A DNA stretch of 64,000 bases from Micromonospora_J zhanjiangensis. GTDB lineage: Bacteria > Actinomycetota > Actinomycetes > Mycobacteriales > Micromonosporaceae. Each line of letters opens with the position of its first letter. Within the stretch, counting starts at the first letter, position 1. Shown piece after piece: positions 16,901-24,210 of the stretch. A program made the translations under genes and the position numbers. The notes under the pieces are model-generated. The model made no database searches. It saw only the letters and a list, made by a program, of their open reading frames with translations, and was not told the origin of the DNA. The stretch covers positions 155,027-219,026 of the forward strand of contig NZ_JBHSBN010000010.1 of assembly GCF_042650605.1 (NCBI RefSeq), in the 5' to 3' direction.

Positions 16901-18057
16901 GTTCCGCGATCGAGGAGGTCAATCGGGCCGTCGACCTCATCCTCGAACACGCCGAACAGCGGCCGACCGAGAGCTTGGGCGTCATCACCATGGGACAGAA
17001 GCACGCCCTGCGGATCGAAGCTGTCCTGCGCAGCCGGCGTCGGGAACACCCAAACCTCGACGACTTCTTCTCGCAGAAGAGTGCCGCCAGCCAGCGCTTC
17101 TTCATCAAGAGCCTGGAGAACGTTCAGGGTGACGAGCGTGACGCCATCATTCTGAGCATCGGTTACGCCAAGACTCGGGACGGGCGGCTACCGATGCGGT
17201 TCGGGCCGCTGAACCAGGAGGGCGGTGAACGACGGCTCAACGTCGCGGTCACCCGGGCGCGTAGCCGCATGACCGTGGTCAGCGCGTTCTCGCACCACGA
17301 CATGGACCCGAGCCAGACGGCGGTGTTGCGGAACCGTGGCCCCGAGCTGCTACGCCGCTATCTCGAGTTCGTCGCGCTGGGCGGCGACCTCGGCGACCGG
17401 CAGCATGCCAGCATCGAGCTCAACGGCCTCGAGCGCAGCGTGCTGGCCGCCGTAGAGCGGCAAGGCATCAAGGCGGTGCCACAGTGGGGAGTGTCGGGCT
17501 ACCGGATCGATCTGGCGCTCGCCCACCCGGACCAGCCCGGACGCATGGTGCTCGCCGTCGAGACGGACGGCCACTCGTACCACCAGGCGCACAGTGCCCG
17601 GGATCGAGACCGGCTGCGTCAGGAGCACCTGGAACGGCTCGGCTGGCAGTTCCACCGGATCTGGTCGACCGACTGGTATGTGGATCCGGCGGGCGAGACG
17701 GCCAGGCTCGTCACCCGCTGGCAGCAGGCGGTTGACCGCGCGAACCATGCTGCTGCCGAGAGCCGGTCCGCACCAGCGGCACCGCGGCAGGCAGCTCCCC
17801 CGGAACCGGCGCCGACCGACCGCCGTGGTCCGCGGCCGCGCATACCGCTCGGGCTGCGCATCACCGAGTACAGCCGGGACCAACTGGTGCGGTTCTGTAC
17901 CTGGCTGGTAAGCGACCAACTCCAGCGTGATCGGGACGAGCGCCTGCAGGAAGCCATGACCGAACTCGGGTTCCGCAAGCGGGGATCGGTCATCGTCCAG
18001 CGTCTGAACGAAGCACTCGACATCGCGCAGCAGCGCGTCGACCGGGAGGTGTCCTGA
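13996..18057 (+). CDS. DUF4011 superfamily I helicase with C-terminal Vsr-like nuclease
   Basis: 1353 residues. The N-terminus (about 10-250) is DUF4011-like, with the hallmark 'LIDFGQRNTLLYFKDRQ'. The helicase core shows Walker A GPPGTGKSQT (306-313 and on), Walker B VFDEASQ (841-847, D843/E844), motif III 'AGDPKQLPPTPF', 'WHYRSRDERL', motif V 'QGDERDAIILSIG' and motif VI 'LNVAVTRAR'. Near 1160-1240 is a PD-(D/E)xK/Vsr-type nuclease: 'GYRIDLALA', then 'VETDGHSYH' and 'LERLGWQFHRIW', with the expected D and E-x-D. A helical tail ends the protein. Helicase-DUF4011-Vsr proteins are known candidate anti-phage effectors. Its stop overlaps the next ATG by 1 nt. ATG 13996 is followed by two more possible starts within four codons. 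Confidence 0.85.
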   Translation: MVMIQPDVLSRVQHAAGQWADQLIDFGQRNTLLYFKDRQATTLDLAEAADEGIADLLRGQKVRLRTLFPDQARHDAACKAARALRRKLVELEEEQGIQAGWVARGLLCMVGPYTRGSARMPALRAPLILHQMALDSRTATENDFTLELSDTPEINPVLLYALERQYGVESDIGALADQLNLMLAETTDPEHQLTAAYELIAKAVAPSGLPLRLEAALNAGVFSFDKLAMVKDLRDSAELLASHPVVGAMAGDAAARQQLRVEPVSGASSSADRVDPVKEFLVHDADSSQQCAIDAVLSGRHVVIEGPPGTGKSQTIANIIAYMAAMGRSVLFVSEKRAAIEAVMNRLGDVGLDNLVFDLHDRKINKRQVAQRIAEVLTQAGAEPPVDVGDLHRRLQNRRGTARRHPAELHEIRRPWDLSAFQVIERLLGLPSYDVSAYSLRASSLRNLDRTAVEAAREDLRSFVDRDGLRIWRGESPWSRAAIHSPDDVDKVLVHLDGLAADALQGAQRQIRELVDRAGLDVPDDLTAWTDLFDLLGEVERSIATYGEQVFGPELDDFVYATATRRQRPRRPDSIGLVRRLRIRRDLRRTCPAAPRKRAEMHQGLAAAANQRERWHKLSRQDSTPTAIAEADLCMSSFVRVRNHLAAVAACARIDGLDRGSAATAANTLAELQADRHTVFRMPDLNQQQERFRALGLGPMLDDLAARHVSGEEAAAVLLCAWLQVVLDEMRMRVPHLGQFVGQQHAAVVDEFRAADTAHIQAAARRVRRNVAVNLRKVRDAHPEQNSLVRTQAAKKTRHMPLRKLVSGAPEVLLAAFPCWAMSPLVVSRILPAERHFDMVVFDEASQIEPHDAVTSIMRGTQLVVAGDPKQLPPTPFFRRLVQQTASAEDDDLGDENLEDYESILDVLGGLISDRHRLTWHYRSRDERLIAFSNVEIYDRSLVTFPGVQVDSPLRLEAVDGRVTPGQSGSAIEEVNRAVDLILEHAEQRPTESLGVITMGQKHALRIEAVLRSRRREHPNLDDFFSQKSAASQRFFIKSLENVQGDERDAIILSIGYAKTRDGRLPMRFGPLNQEGGERRLNVAVTRARSRMTVVSAFSHHDMDPSQTAVLRNRGPELLRRYLEFVALGGDLGDRQHASIELNGLERSVLAAVERQGIKAVPQWGVSGYRIDLALAHPDQPGRMVLAVETDGHSYHQAHSARDRDRLRQEHLERLGWQFHRIWSTDWYVDPAGETARLVTRWQQAVDRANHAAAESRSAPAAPRQAAPPEPAPTDRRGPRPRIPLGLRITEYSRDQLVRFCTWLVSDQLQRDRDERLQEAMTELGFRKRGSVIVQRLNEALDIAQQRVDREVS

Positions 18058-18893
18058 TGGTTTCCCTCGATTCACTCACCCTGGAGCGGGTGGCGCGCCT
18101 GATCTGCGACGTCGACGGACCGTACGAGCGGACCGGAAACCAGGTCGAGCGGTTCCTGCACCGGGTCCGGTGGCCCGGCGACCCGCAGTACGACGGATCC
18201 CCGAGAGTGCCGTGGCTCACCGAGACGCTGTGCGCGCACGCCGATGACGCCGCCGCGGTCGACCGGCTGCTGTGCCGCATCTGCGACCCGCTCGAGTACG
18301 ACGGCGGCATCGAGACGGCGGACCCCATCGCGCAGGAGCTGAATCGCATCCTGGCACCCGAGCGGCTCACTGTCGCCTACGTCGGCGGTCGGCCAGTGCT
18401 GGGTCAACTCGATCAGCCCGGCGACGCTCCCTCATACGGGCCCCCACCGGATCTGCACGAGCGGGTTCGCCGGCTCGCCGCAGACACCGATACCGTGAAC
18501 ATCCTGATGGCCCGCGCCGACGAGGCATCGATCTGTCAACGCAACGGCGCATACGCCTTGGCGATCATCGGCATTGGCAGCTTCGTTGAAGGGCTGCTGC
18601 ATACCTTCGTCACTCAGCGCGACGAGGACGTGCGAAACAACGGCATTGTCGGCCGCAACGGTCGTAGGGTCACTGCCGACCGCGCCGGGTTGGACCTCCT
18701 CCTGGTCCACGCACATCGGCGAAAGTGGGTCCAGACCGATGCCAAGGACTTCATGGACAAGGTCCGGGACTACCGCAATTTCGTTCATCCGAGGCACCAG
18801 ATCAGGCACGGGCTCGTACCCGACCTGGACACTGTTCGGATGTGCTGGGCGCCGGTCCACGCCCTCCTCAACGACCTGGAATCCGCGTCCTGA
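18057..18893 (+). CDS. Protein with HEPN-like C-terminal motif, second gene of the helicase operon
   Basis: 278 residues, soluble. The N-terminal 130 residues are mixed alpha/beta ('LERVARLICDVDGPYERTGNQVERFLHRVRW') and not recognised. The C-terminal half is helical: 'NGAYALAIIGIGSFVEGLLHTFVTQ' then 'DFMDKVRDYRNFVHP'. The latter contains R-D-Y-R-N-F-V-H, matching the R-x4-6-H motif of HEPN domains as found in toxin RNases and abortive-infection proteins. The preceding helix with an acidic residue also fits. Translation starts by stop-start overlap (TGATG), so stoichiometric production with the helicase is likely. Function (RNase effector or small-molecule sensor) is inference; no catalytic test can be made from sequence. 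Confidence 0.7.
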   Translation: MVSLDSLTLERVARLICDVDGPYERTGNQVERFLHRVRWPGDPQYDGSPRVPWLTETLCAHADDAAAVDRLLCRICDPLEYDGGIETADPIAQELNRILAPERLTVAYVGGRPVLGQLDQPGDAPSYGPPPDLHERVRRLAADTDTVNILMARADEASICQRNGAYALAIIGIGSFVEGLLHTFVTQRDEDVRNNGIVGRNGRRVTADRAGLDLLLVHAHRRKWVQTDAKDFMDKVRDYRNFVHPRHQIRHGLVPDLDTVRMCWAPVHALLNDLESAS

Positions 18894-18973
18894 GCGCAGA
18901 TCAACTCCTATTTACCTGGCTGGAACGCGAGGCGCTGAGCTGAGCGCCTCGCGCAGGACCCTCGGGACGGACG

Positions 18974-20818
18974 ATGCTGGGCTTCAGATCGATTTTTGCC
19001 ACGCACTACGAACGGAACCATCTACTGCCGCTGGTCCGGGAACAGTTCGATCGATGGATCGCGGGGCCCAAGGCATGGGACCCCACTGCACTACGCGAGA
19101 ACCGCTGGGTGGCCATTGGTGACAGCGCTCGGGCACTGCTGCTGCGGCACGAAGGTCAGGACGGCTCGATGTCGACCCGGGTGCGCATCGTCGAGACCAA
19201 GCCAGACGGCCAGTGGATTACGCAGTTGACCACGCACGTGCCCAGAGTCAAGGAGCGTAAGGCGTGGGCCTGGGTCGACATCGAGTCTCCTGACCCGGAA
19301 GACGAGGCGTCAGGTGGCCGACCACGCCTCGCCGGTACTCCCCGCTTTCTCGCACCGATTCTCGATGTCATCGACGCCTGGGACGGATCCGCGCGCCTGA
19401 CCACCCGTCCGCTGATTATCCGCGGGGGCGAGGTCGACGAGGTCTACCAGGCATTACTTGACGTTGAGCGGCGAGGTGTCGTCTTCGTCGCCGGCAGTGA
19501 CGACTCATTGCCGATGGGCCCGTGGGTTGACCTCATCGCGAAGCTGACCCGGTTCACCAAGGGTATGGGCTCGTGTTACGTGCTTGACGGTGAAGCCACC
19601 CGGCTGCTGAACGACCGACTCGGTAATACCCACGCTGTTCTACCGGGTCGGCTGCGGACCTACCGCTCGCAGGTTCAGCCGGATTCGGTCGTCGATGGCC
19701 TGCGCCACCGGGTGCTGAGTACCGAACGGATCCTCGATGATGCCGAACACGATCGGCTGGCCCGGGTTCTCGCCGCCAACGCCCAACTCCAGTCCCTCGA
19801 ACAGCCCTTGCAGGCGCAGGTGGCGAGGGTGCACCGAATGCTGGAGCGCATCGCCGACGACATGTTAGTACATCGTCTTGGTGACTCCACCCGTCAAGCG
19901 GTATCGGTGGTCCCGACGCCCCGCCAGGCGCTGGCGGTCGAGGCGCGGCGGAGTGGACAGCACCAACAGGATGCGGCATCGCAGCAGGGAATGCTGCTTG
20001 AATACCTAAAAATCAAGGTCGGAATCAACGATCTGACCGCCGATAGGATCGACGAGCTCGCCCGCTGGGCGGAGATTGGAAAGGTATCCCAGGAGACTCA
20101 GGAAGACATCGCATCTCGCCTGGCGCAACTTCAGGCAGAGCTGGATGACACGCAGAAGGCCCACAGAGAAGCCATCCAGCAGCTGGAGGACGAGCAGCTC
20201 GACAACCGCGAGACGTTCGACCGGCTCACGCAATCCGAGGAAACCGTACGGGCGCTGCGCAGCCGCCTCGCTTCGACAGGGCAGCCGGCGGTGGCCTGGA
20301 CGACCCAACCTGCCGAGGAGGATGTTTCCCGTCCGGACAGCTTCGGCGAGTTGCTCCGTTGGCTGCCCAGACTCGCGCATGTCGAATTTACTGGTGACCC
20401 TGACCATGCGGTGGATCTGGACAGCAGAGACACCCTGGGAGCTTGGGCGTCGAAGGCGTGGAATGCCTTGCTGGTGTTGCAGGATTACGCGAGCATGAAA
20501 GCCGAGGGGCGCTGTGATCGTGACGTACAGGGCTTTCTTCAGAACACTCCCGATGGAGCCCATGGGTGGCCGGCGAGACGACACGCCCGTGACGAGAGCG
20601 AGGAGGTGCGAACCAATCCGGTCTTCCGGCGTGCCCGCGTGCTACCCGTACCCGCTTCGGTCGATCCTGCTGGATGCATCTTCATGGGCGCACATTTCAA
20701 GATCGCTACCTTCGCGATGATTAGTCCTCGGCTTCATTACTACGACGACACAACCAAGAGTGGCCGGATCTACGTCGGCTACCTCGGCCGCCACTTGCCA
20801 ACCGGGCAGACGAACTGA
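18974..20818 (+). CDS. Coiled-coil protein of unknown family, third gene of the helicase operon
   Basis: 614 residues, no signal peptide or membrane helix. Residues 1-250 are alpha/beta, with 'ERRGVVFVAGSDDSLPMGPWVDLIAKLTRFTKGMGSCYVLDGEATRLLNDRLG' followed by 'LPGRLRTYRSQVQPDS...LRHRVLS'. Residues about 250-440 are coiled coil (heptads clear at 'ASRLAQLQAELDDTQKAHREAIQQLEDEQ'). Residues 440-614 end in a compact basic motif 'AHFKIATFAMISPRLHYYDDT', then 'GRIYVGYLGRHL'. I recognise these blocks as a recurring arrangement in large defence-island proteins but cannot name the family. It lies 80 bp after the HEPN-like gene on the same strand. Codons look less GC-rich than in neighbouring housekeeping genes, hinting at transfer. 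Confidence 0.75.
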   Translation: MLGFRSIFATHYERNHLLPLVREQFDRWIAGPKAWDPTALRENRWVAIGDSARALLLRHEGQDGSMSTRVRIVETKPDGQWITQLTTHVPRVKERKAWAWVDIESPDPEDEASGGRPRLAGTPRFLAPILDVIDAWDGSARLTTRPLIIRGGEVDEVYQALLDVERRGVVFVAGSDDSLPMGPWVDLIAKLTRFTKGMGSCYVLDGEATRLLNDRLGNTHAVLPGRLRTYRSQVQPDSVVDGLRHRVLSTERILDDAEHDRLARVLAANAQLQSLEQPLQAQVARVHRMLERIADDMLVHRLGDSTRQAVSVVPTPRQALAVEARRSGQHQQDAASQQGMLLEYLKIKVGINDLTADRIDELARWAEIGKVSQETQEDIASRLAQLQAELDDTQKAHREAIQQLEDEQLDNRETFDRLTQSEETVRALRSRLASTGQPAVAWTTQPAEEDVSRPDSFGELLRWLPRLAHVEFTGDPDHAVDLDSRDTLGAWASKAWNALLVLQDYASMKAEGRCDRDVQGFLQNTPDGAHGWPARRHARDESEEVRTNPVFRRARVLPVPASVDPAGCIFMGAHFKIATFAMISPRLHYYDDTTKSGRIYVGYLGRHLPTGQTN

Positions 20819-20925
20819 CACCGTCACATCTGCCCTGCGCATCCGTCTGGCGTGTGCATGACACGGTAGGTGTTCTCGGTGGCGCATGGCGGGCTACCGC
20901 AAGGGCTGGGCCAACATCCTCGGCA

Positions 20926-20955
20926 TTGACACACTTCTATTGATCTGCGTCTACT
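20926..20955 (+). promoter_or_regulatory. Possible promoter giving a leaderless transcript
   Basis: TTGACA (20926-20931), 18 bp, TCTACT (20950-20955); the ATG of the CBM2 gene is at 20962, where transcription would be expected to begin. No ribosome site precedes this ATG, in agreement with a leaderless mRNA. The -10 lacks the usual A at position 2. Confidence 0.35.
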
Positions 20956-20961
20956 TGGATC

Positions 20962-21711
20962 ATGCGTAGGATTCTCCTGGCGGCCCTGGCGTGTCTGTGT
21001 GCCGCCGCACCAGCCGTGATCGACGGTGGCACCGCCCGAGCGGCGACCGCCGACTGCGCCGGCACCGTCGAGGTGACCGCGCCGACGTTCGACCGGCAGT
21101 CGGTGGCTCCCGGGCAGAGCTTCACCGCCACCGCGGCCATCACCAACTGCACCGACCAGCCGCAGCAGGTGTCCGGCTACTGGCGGGCCCAGTCCGTCAT
21201 GCCGCCCGGCGCCCCGTACACCTTCTGCACCGGCAACGACCCGTTCCCGCTGAACGCGCAGCTCGCGCCCGGCGGCACGTACGTCACCAGCATGCGGTGG
21301 GACATCGCCAACCCGCAGTGCGCGGCCACCGCGATCCGGGCGAGCGTCGTCCTGTACGCCCCCTCGGTGACCCGGAGCGCGGACATCCCGGTCACCGGCG
21401 CCGGTGGTCCTCGGTCGTGCGTGGCGAGCTACCGAACCCTGAACGAGGCGCCGACGGGGTTCGTGGCCGAGGTGACGGTGGCCAACCCGACCGCCGCGCC
21501 GGTCAACGGCTGGTCGGTCGTCTTCACGTATCCCGGCGACCAGCGGATCACCGCGTCCTGGAACGCGGTCGTCCAGCAGGACGGCCAGGTGGTCACCGCC
21601 ACCAACGCGTCGTGGAACGCCACCATCCCGCCCGGCGGCAGCGTCACGTACGGCCTCTACGGCAACTGGCGGCGCAGCGACGCCCCGCCGACGACCCTCA
21701 CCTGCCGGTGA
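20962..21711 (+). CDS. Secreted protein with C-terminal CBM2 cellulose-binding module
   Basis: 249 residues. The signal peptide is 1-29 (ending GTARAA). Residues 30-145 form a beta-sandwich-like domain with three or four Cys ('CAGTVEV', 'TNCTDQ', 'TFCTG', 'PQCAAT') that I cannot assign. Residues about 150-249 are a CBM2: 'CVASYRTLNEAPTGFVAEVTVAN', 'VNGWSVVFTYP', 'ITASWNAV', 'NASWNATIPPGGSVTYGLYGNW' and a final Cys, with the exposed Trp positions of family 2 in place. No catalytic domain is attached, so it may bind plant polysaccharide or chitin as an accessory protein. It ends within a strong hairpin. Confidence 0.8.
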   Translation: MRRILLAALACLCAAAPAVIDGGTARAATADCAGTVEVTAPTFDRQSVAPGQSFTATAAITNCTDQPQQVSGYWRAQSVMPPGAPYTFCTGNDPFPLNAQLAPGGTYVTSMRWDIANPQCAATAIRASVVLYAPSVTRSADIPVTGAGGPRSCVASYRTLNEAPTGFVAEVTVANPTAAPVNGWSVVFTYPGDQRITASWNAVVQQDGQVVTATNASWNATIPPGGSVTYGLYGNWRRSDAPPTTLTCR

Positions 21712-21715
21712 GGGT
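21694..21715 (+). terminator. Hairpin at the end of the CBM2 gene
   Basis: ACCCTCACC (21694-21702), loop TGCC, GGTGAGGGT (21707-21715): a perfect 9-bp stem with the stop codon TGA inside the right arm. No T-run follows, as is common for actinomycete terminators. Confidence 0.5.
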
Positions 21716-21905
21716 GCGGCCCGGCGGTTCAGGGTCTTGCATTCTCGGCGGTGGCGCGGGGCACCTCTCCCGATATTTGGAAAATCATTCGCGTCGAATT
21801 TCCTCACCGGTAAGCCGATGGCCCCGCTGCCGTGAGCAATCTGACCCGCCGGACCACAGTGGACCACCAGACCCGGTGGACAAATCTCAATGCATAATGG
21901 TGGCC

Positions 21906-22892
21906 ATGGAGAACCGGAAGAGTCTCGGTAAAAGTGGCATCGATGTGAGTGCTCTCGGCGTGGGCTGCTGGGCCATCGGCGGTCCGTTCTGGGCTGGTGA
22001 GCAGCCGCTCGGCTGGGGAGAGGTGGACGACGCGGAATCCACGCGGGCCGTCCACCGGGCGATCGACCTGGGGGTCAATTACTTCGACACCGCGGATGTC
22101 TACGGCGCCGGGCACGGCGAGCGGGTGCTCGGAGCGGCGCTCGGTTCCCGTCGCGATCAGGTCGTCATCTCCACCAAGTGGGGCAACACCTTCGACGAGC
22201 AGAGTCGCCAGATGGGGGCGGAGGACGGCTCGCCGGAGTACGTCGGCCGGGCGGTACGCGAATCCCTCCGGCGGCTCGGCACCGAATACATCGACCTCTA
22301 CCTGCTCCACCTCAACGATCTGCCGGTGCCGCGGGCCCTCGACCTGATCCCGGCGCTGGAGGACCTCGTCACCGCCGGCTTGATCCGGTCGTACGGATGG
22401 AGCACCGACTTTCCCGAGCGGGCCCGCGCGTTCGCGGAGGCGGGCGAGCACTGCACCGCCATCCAGTTCGACTTCTCGGTCCTGCGCGGAAACGCCGAGA
22501 TTCTGGACGTCTGCGAGAAGCACGACCTGGCGGCCATCAGCCGGGGTCCGCTGGCCATGGGCCTGCTGACCGGCAAGTACACCGGATCGTCCCACCTCGC
22601 CGAGGACGACATCCGAGGGCTGACCCCCGACTGGATGACCTTCTTCCAGGACGGCAAGCCGGTGCCGGAGTGGCTCGACCGGGTGGCCGCCGTCCGTGCG
22701 GTGCTGACCGCGAACGGCCGCACCCTCGCGCAGGGAGCGCTGGGCTGGTTGTGGGCCCGCAGCCCGAGGATCACGCCCATTCCCGGCTGCCGCACCCCGG
22801 CACAGGTGGAGGAGAACGCCGGCGCGCTGCGCACCGGTCCCCTGTCGCCGACGGAGCTGGCCGAGGTGGAGCGACTGCTCGGTCGCGGCTGA
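21906..22892 (+). CDS. Aldo/keto reductase
   Basis: 328 residues, soluble NADPH-dependent oxidoreductase of the AKR superfamily. The catalytic tetrad is visible: D and Y in 'NYFDTADVYGAGHGE', K in 'VISTKWGN', H in 'DLYLLHLNDLP'. The C-terminal 'PIPGCRTPAQVEENAGAL' binds the cofactor phosphate, as in the Tas/YajO-like AKR group. The substrate is unknown. Two ATGs (21897 and 21906) lie close together and neither has a good ribosome site. A CATAAT hexamer (21893-21898) ends 7 nt before the second, so a leaderless start at 21906 is plausible. It stands alone; it could serve the sugar cluster that follows, but nothing proves it. Confidence 0.85.
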   Translation: MENRKSLGKSGIDVSALGVGCWAIGGPFWAGEQPLGWGEVDDAESTRAVHRAIDLGVNYFDTADVYGAGHGERVLGAALGSRRDQVVISTKWGNTFDEQSRQMGAEDGSPEYVGRAVRESLRRLGTEYIDLYLLHLNDLPVPRALDLIPALEDLVTAGLIRSYGWSTDFPERARAFAEAGEHCTAIQFDFSVLRGNAEILDVCEKHDLAAISRGPLAMGLLTGKYTGSSHLAEDDIRGLTPDWMTFFQDGKPVPEWLDRVAAVRAVLTANGRTLAQGALGWLWARSPRITPIPGCRTPAQVEENAGALRTGPLSPTELAEVERLLGRG

Positions 22893-22994
22893 CCGTGCGG
22901 CGGCCGGTGCGGCGGTCCCGGCCCGCCCCACCGGCCGCCGCGACCCAGCTCCTCCGGGCTCCACCTCGGCTCGACCGCCCTGGTGAAACCCGCT

Positions 22995-23891
22995 CTAGCC
23001 GCGCGCCCCGGTGGACGGTCCGGAGAGGGCCGCCGCCGGCTCCGGGCCGCCCGCGCCCACCCGCTCCGGGCCGCCCGCGCCCACCCGCTCCGGGCCGTCC
23101 GCGCCCACCCGCTCCGGGCCGTCCGCGCCCATCCGGTCCGGTTCGGCGACCGGCATCGCCCGTAGCGTCAGCCAGGTGCGGTACAGCTCGCGCGCGACAC
23201 CGGCGGACGAACGGCCGACCGAGAACGTCGACCCGGGAACGTCCCGCCAGATGACCGGGATCTCGCGGATGCTGGCGCCCAGCGCGAGGCACCGGGCCAG
23301 CAGTTCCACGTCGAAGGCGAAACCGGTGGAGGTGAGATCCCGGGCGACCCGCCGAGCGAGGTCTCCGTCGAAGAACTTGAATCCGCACTGCGTGTCGGTG
23401 GCGCCGGGCACCATGATCCGCGCGAGCCGGCGAAACACCTGCGACCCGAACGACCGCACCAGCCCGTGTCGTACCTCGAGCACCGACGCGGGCAGGTTTC
23501 GCGAGCCGACCACCACTTGCTCGCCCCTGCCCAACAGGTAGACGACGTAACCGAGAACGTCGAGGCCGGTGGCCATGTCCGTGTCGCAGAAGCCCACCAT
23601 CGGCGCCGAGGTGTCCAGCAGGCCCGCCCGTACCGCGGCGCCCTTGCCCTTGACCGGGCAACGCAACAGCCGTACGGGCACCGGACCGGACGGGCACCGG
23701 GCGACCACCTCGGCGGTCCCGTCGGTGCTGGCGTTGTCCACGACGATGACCCTCGCGTCGACCGACATCCGCGCCAGGTGAGCGCGCAACGTAGCGAGCC
23801 CACCGGGCAGCCGCCGTTCCTCGTTGTGGGCCGGTACCACGATCTCCAGCGTGGGCGGCGGGCCGAGGCCGCCGCCCGCAGGCTGACGCAT
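22995..23891 (-). CDS. Family 2 glycosyltransferase (polyprenyl-phosphate sugar synthase-like)
   Basis: 298 residues. A GT-A fold with 'EIVVPAHNEERRLPGGLATL', 'RVIVVDNASTDGTAEVV', 'KGKGAAVRAGLL', the metal-binding 'FCDTDMATGL' and 'QCGFKFFDGDLARR' is the pattern of dolichyl-phosphate glucose/mannose synthases. These load a sugar on a polyprenyl phosphate for membrane GT-C enzymes. Start ATG 23891 follows GGAGAG; an earlier ATG at 23978 has none. The C-terminal 40 residues are made of GADGPERV-like repeats caused by a 24-bp tandem repeat in the DNA. No membrane helix. It faces away from the 7-gene operon that encodes a GT87 enzyme, its likely customer. Confidence 0.8.
   Translation of the reverse strand: MRQPAGGGLGPPPTLEIVVPAHNEERRLPGGLATLRAHLARMSVDARVIVVDNASTDGTAEVVARCPSGPVPVRLLRCPVKGKGAAVRAGLLDTSAPMVGFCDTDMATGLDVLGYVVYLLGRGEQVVVGSRNLPASVLEVRHGLVRSFGSQVFRRLARIMVPGATDTQCGFKFFDGDLARRVARDLTSTGFAFDVELLARCLALGASIREIPVIWRDVPGSTFSVGRSSAGVARELYRTWLTLRAMPVAEPDRMGADGPERVGADGPERVGAGGPERVGAGGPEPAAALSGPSTGARG
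23044..23139. repeat. Four tandem 24-bp repeats inside the GT2 gene
   Basis: Units at 23044-23067, 23068-23091, 23092-23115 and 23116-23139. Units 1 and 2 are identical; unit 3 has one change (C to T at position 7); unit 4 has three changes from unit 1. They encode the eight-residue period V-G-A-D/G-G-P-E-R at the C-terminus. The near-identity suggests recent slippage, and the copy number probably varies between strains. Confidence 0.9.
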
Positions 23892-24210
23892 GCGGTTCTC
23901 CTCTCCCGAGACGACCCGATACCGCCAGGACACCGTCCGGCACGGTGCGAGCCGCACTGAGCTGGCCGCATCGACCATGCGTAGCGCCGGTTGCGCGGAA
24001 CTATGGCCGGACTTTCACGGCGTTGGCGGTCAGTTGCCGCCGTGGCGCGACATCGGATCGGGGTGGAGCGGGTCGAGCGACCTGCCCGCCCGGAAACCGC
24101 ACCGTGAGCAGCGTCGAAAGCGCCGACATACCAGCCGTAAAGCGATGCCCGCCAAGCTCGTCTCGGCTTTCCGGCGGCAGGCGGCCGCCGCACCGAGGTG
24201 GAGGTGGGGC
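23892..24210. other. 319-bp divergent gap of the sugar operon
   Basis: Separates the leftward GT2 gene from the rightward seven-gene operon. Open frames cross it, but none has a ribosome site or protein character. I see no convincing -10/-35 pair or dyad. Promoters for both directions must lie here or in the flanks. Confidence 0.4.

Noticed and set aside
23044..23139. CRISPR-like array
   Set aside because: The 24-bp units are contiguous with no spacers and lie inside a reading frame; it is a coding tandem repeat.
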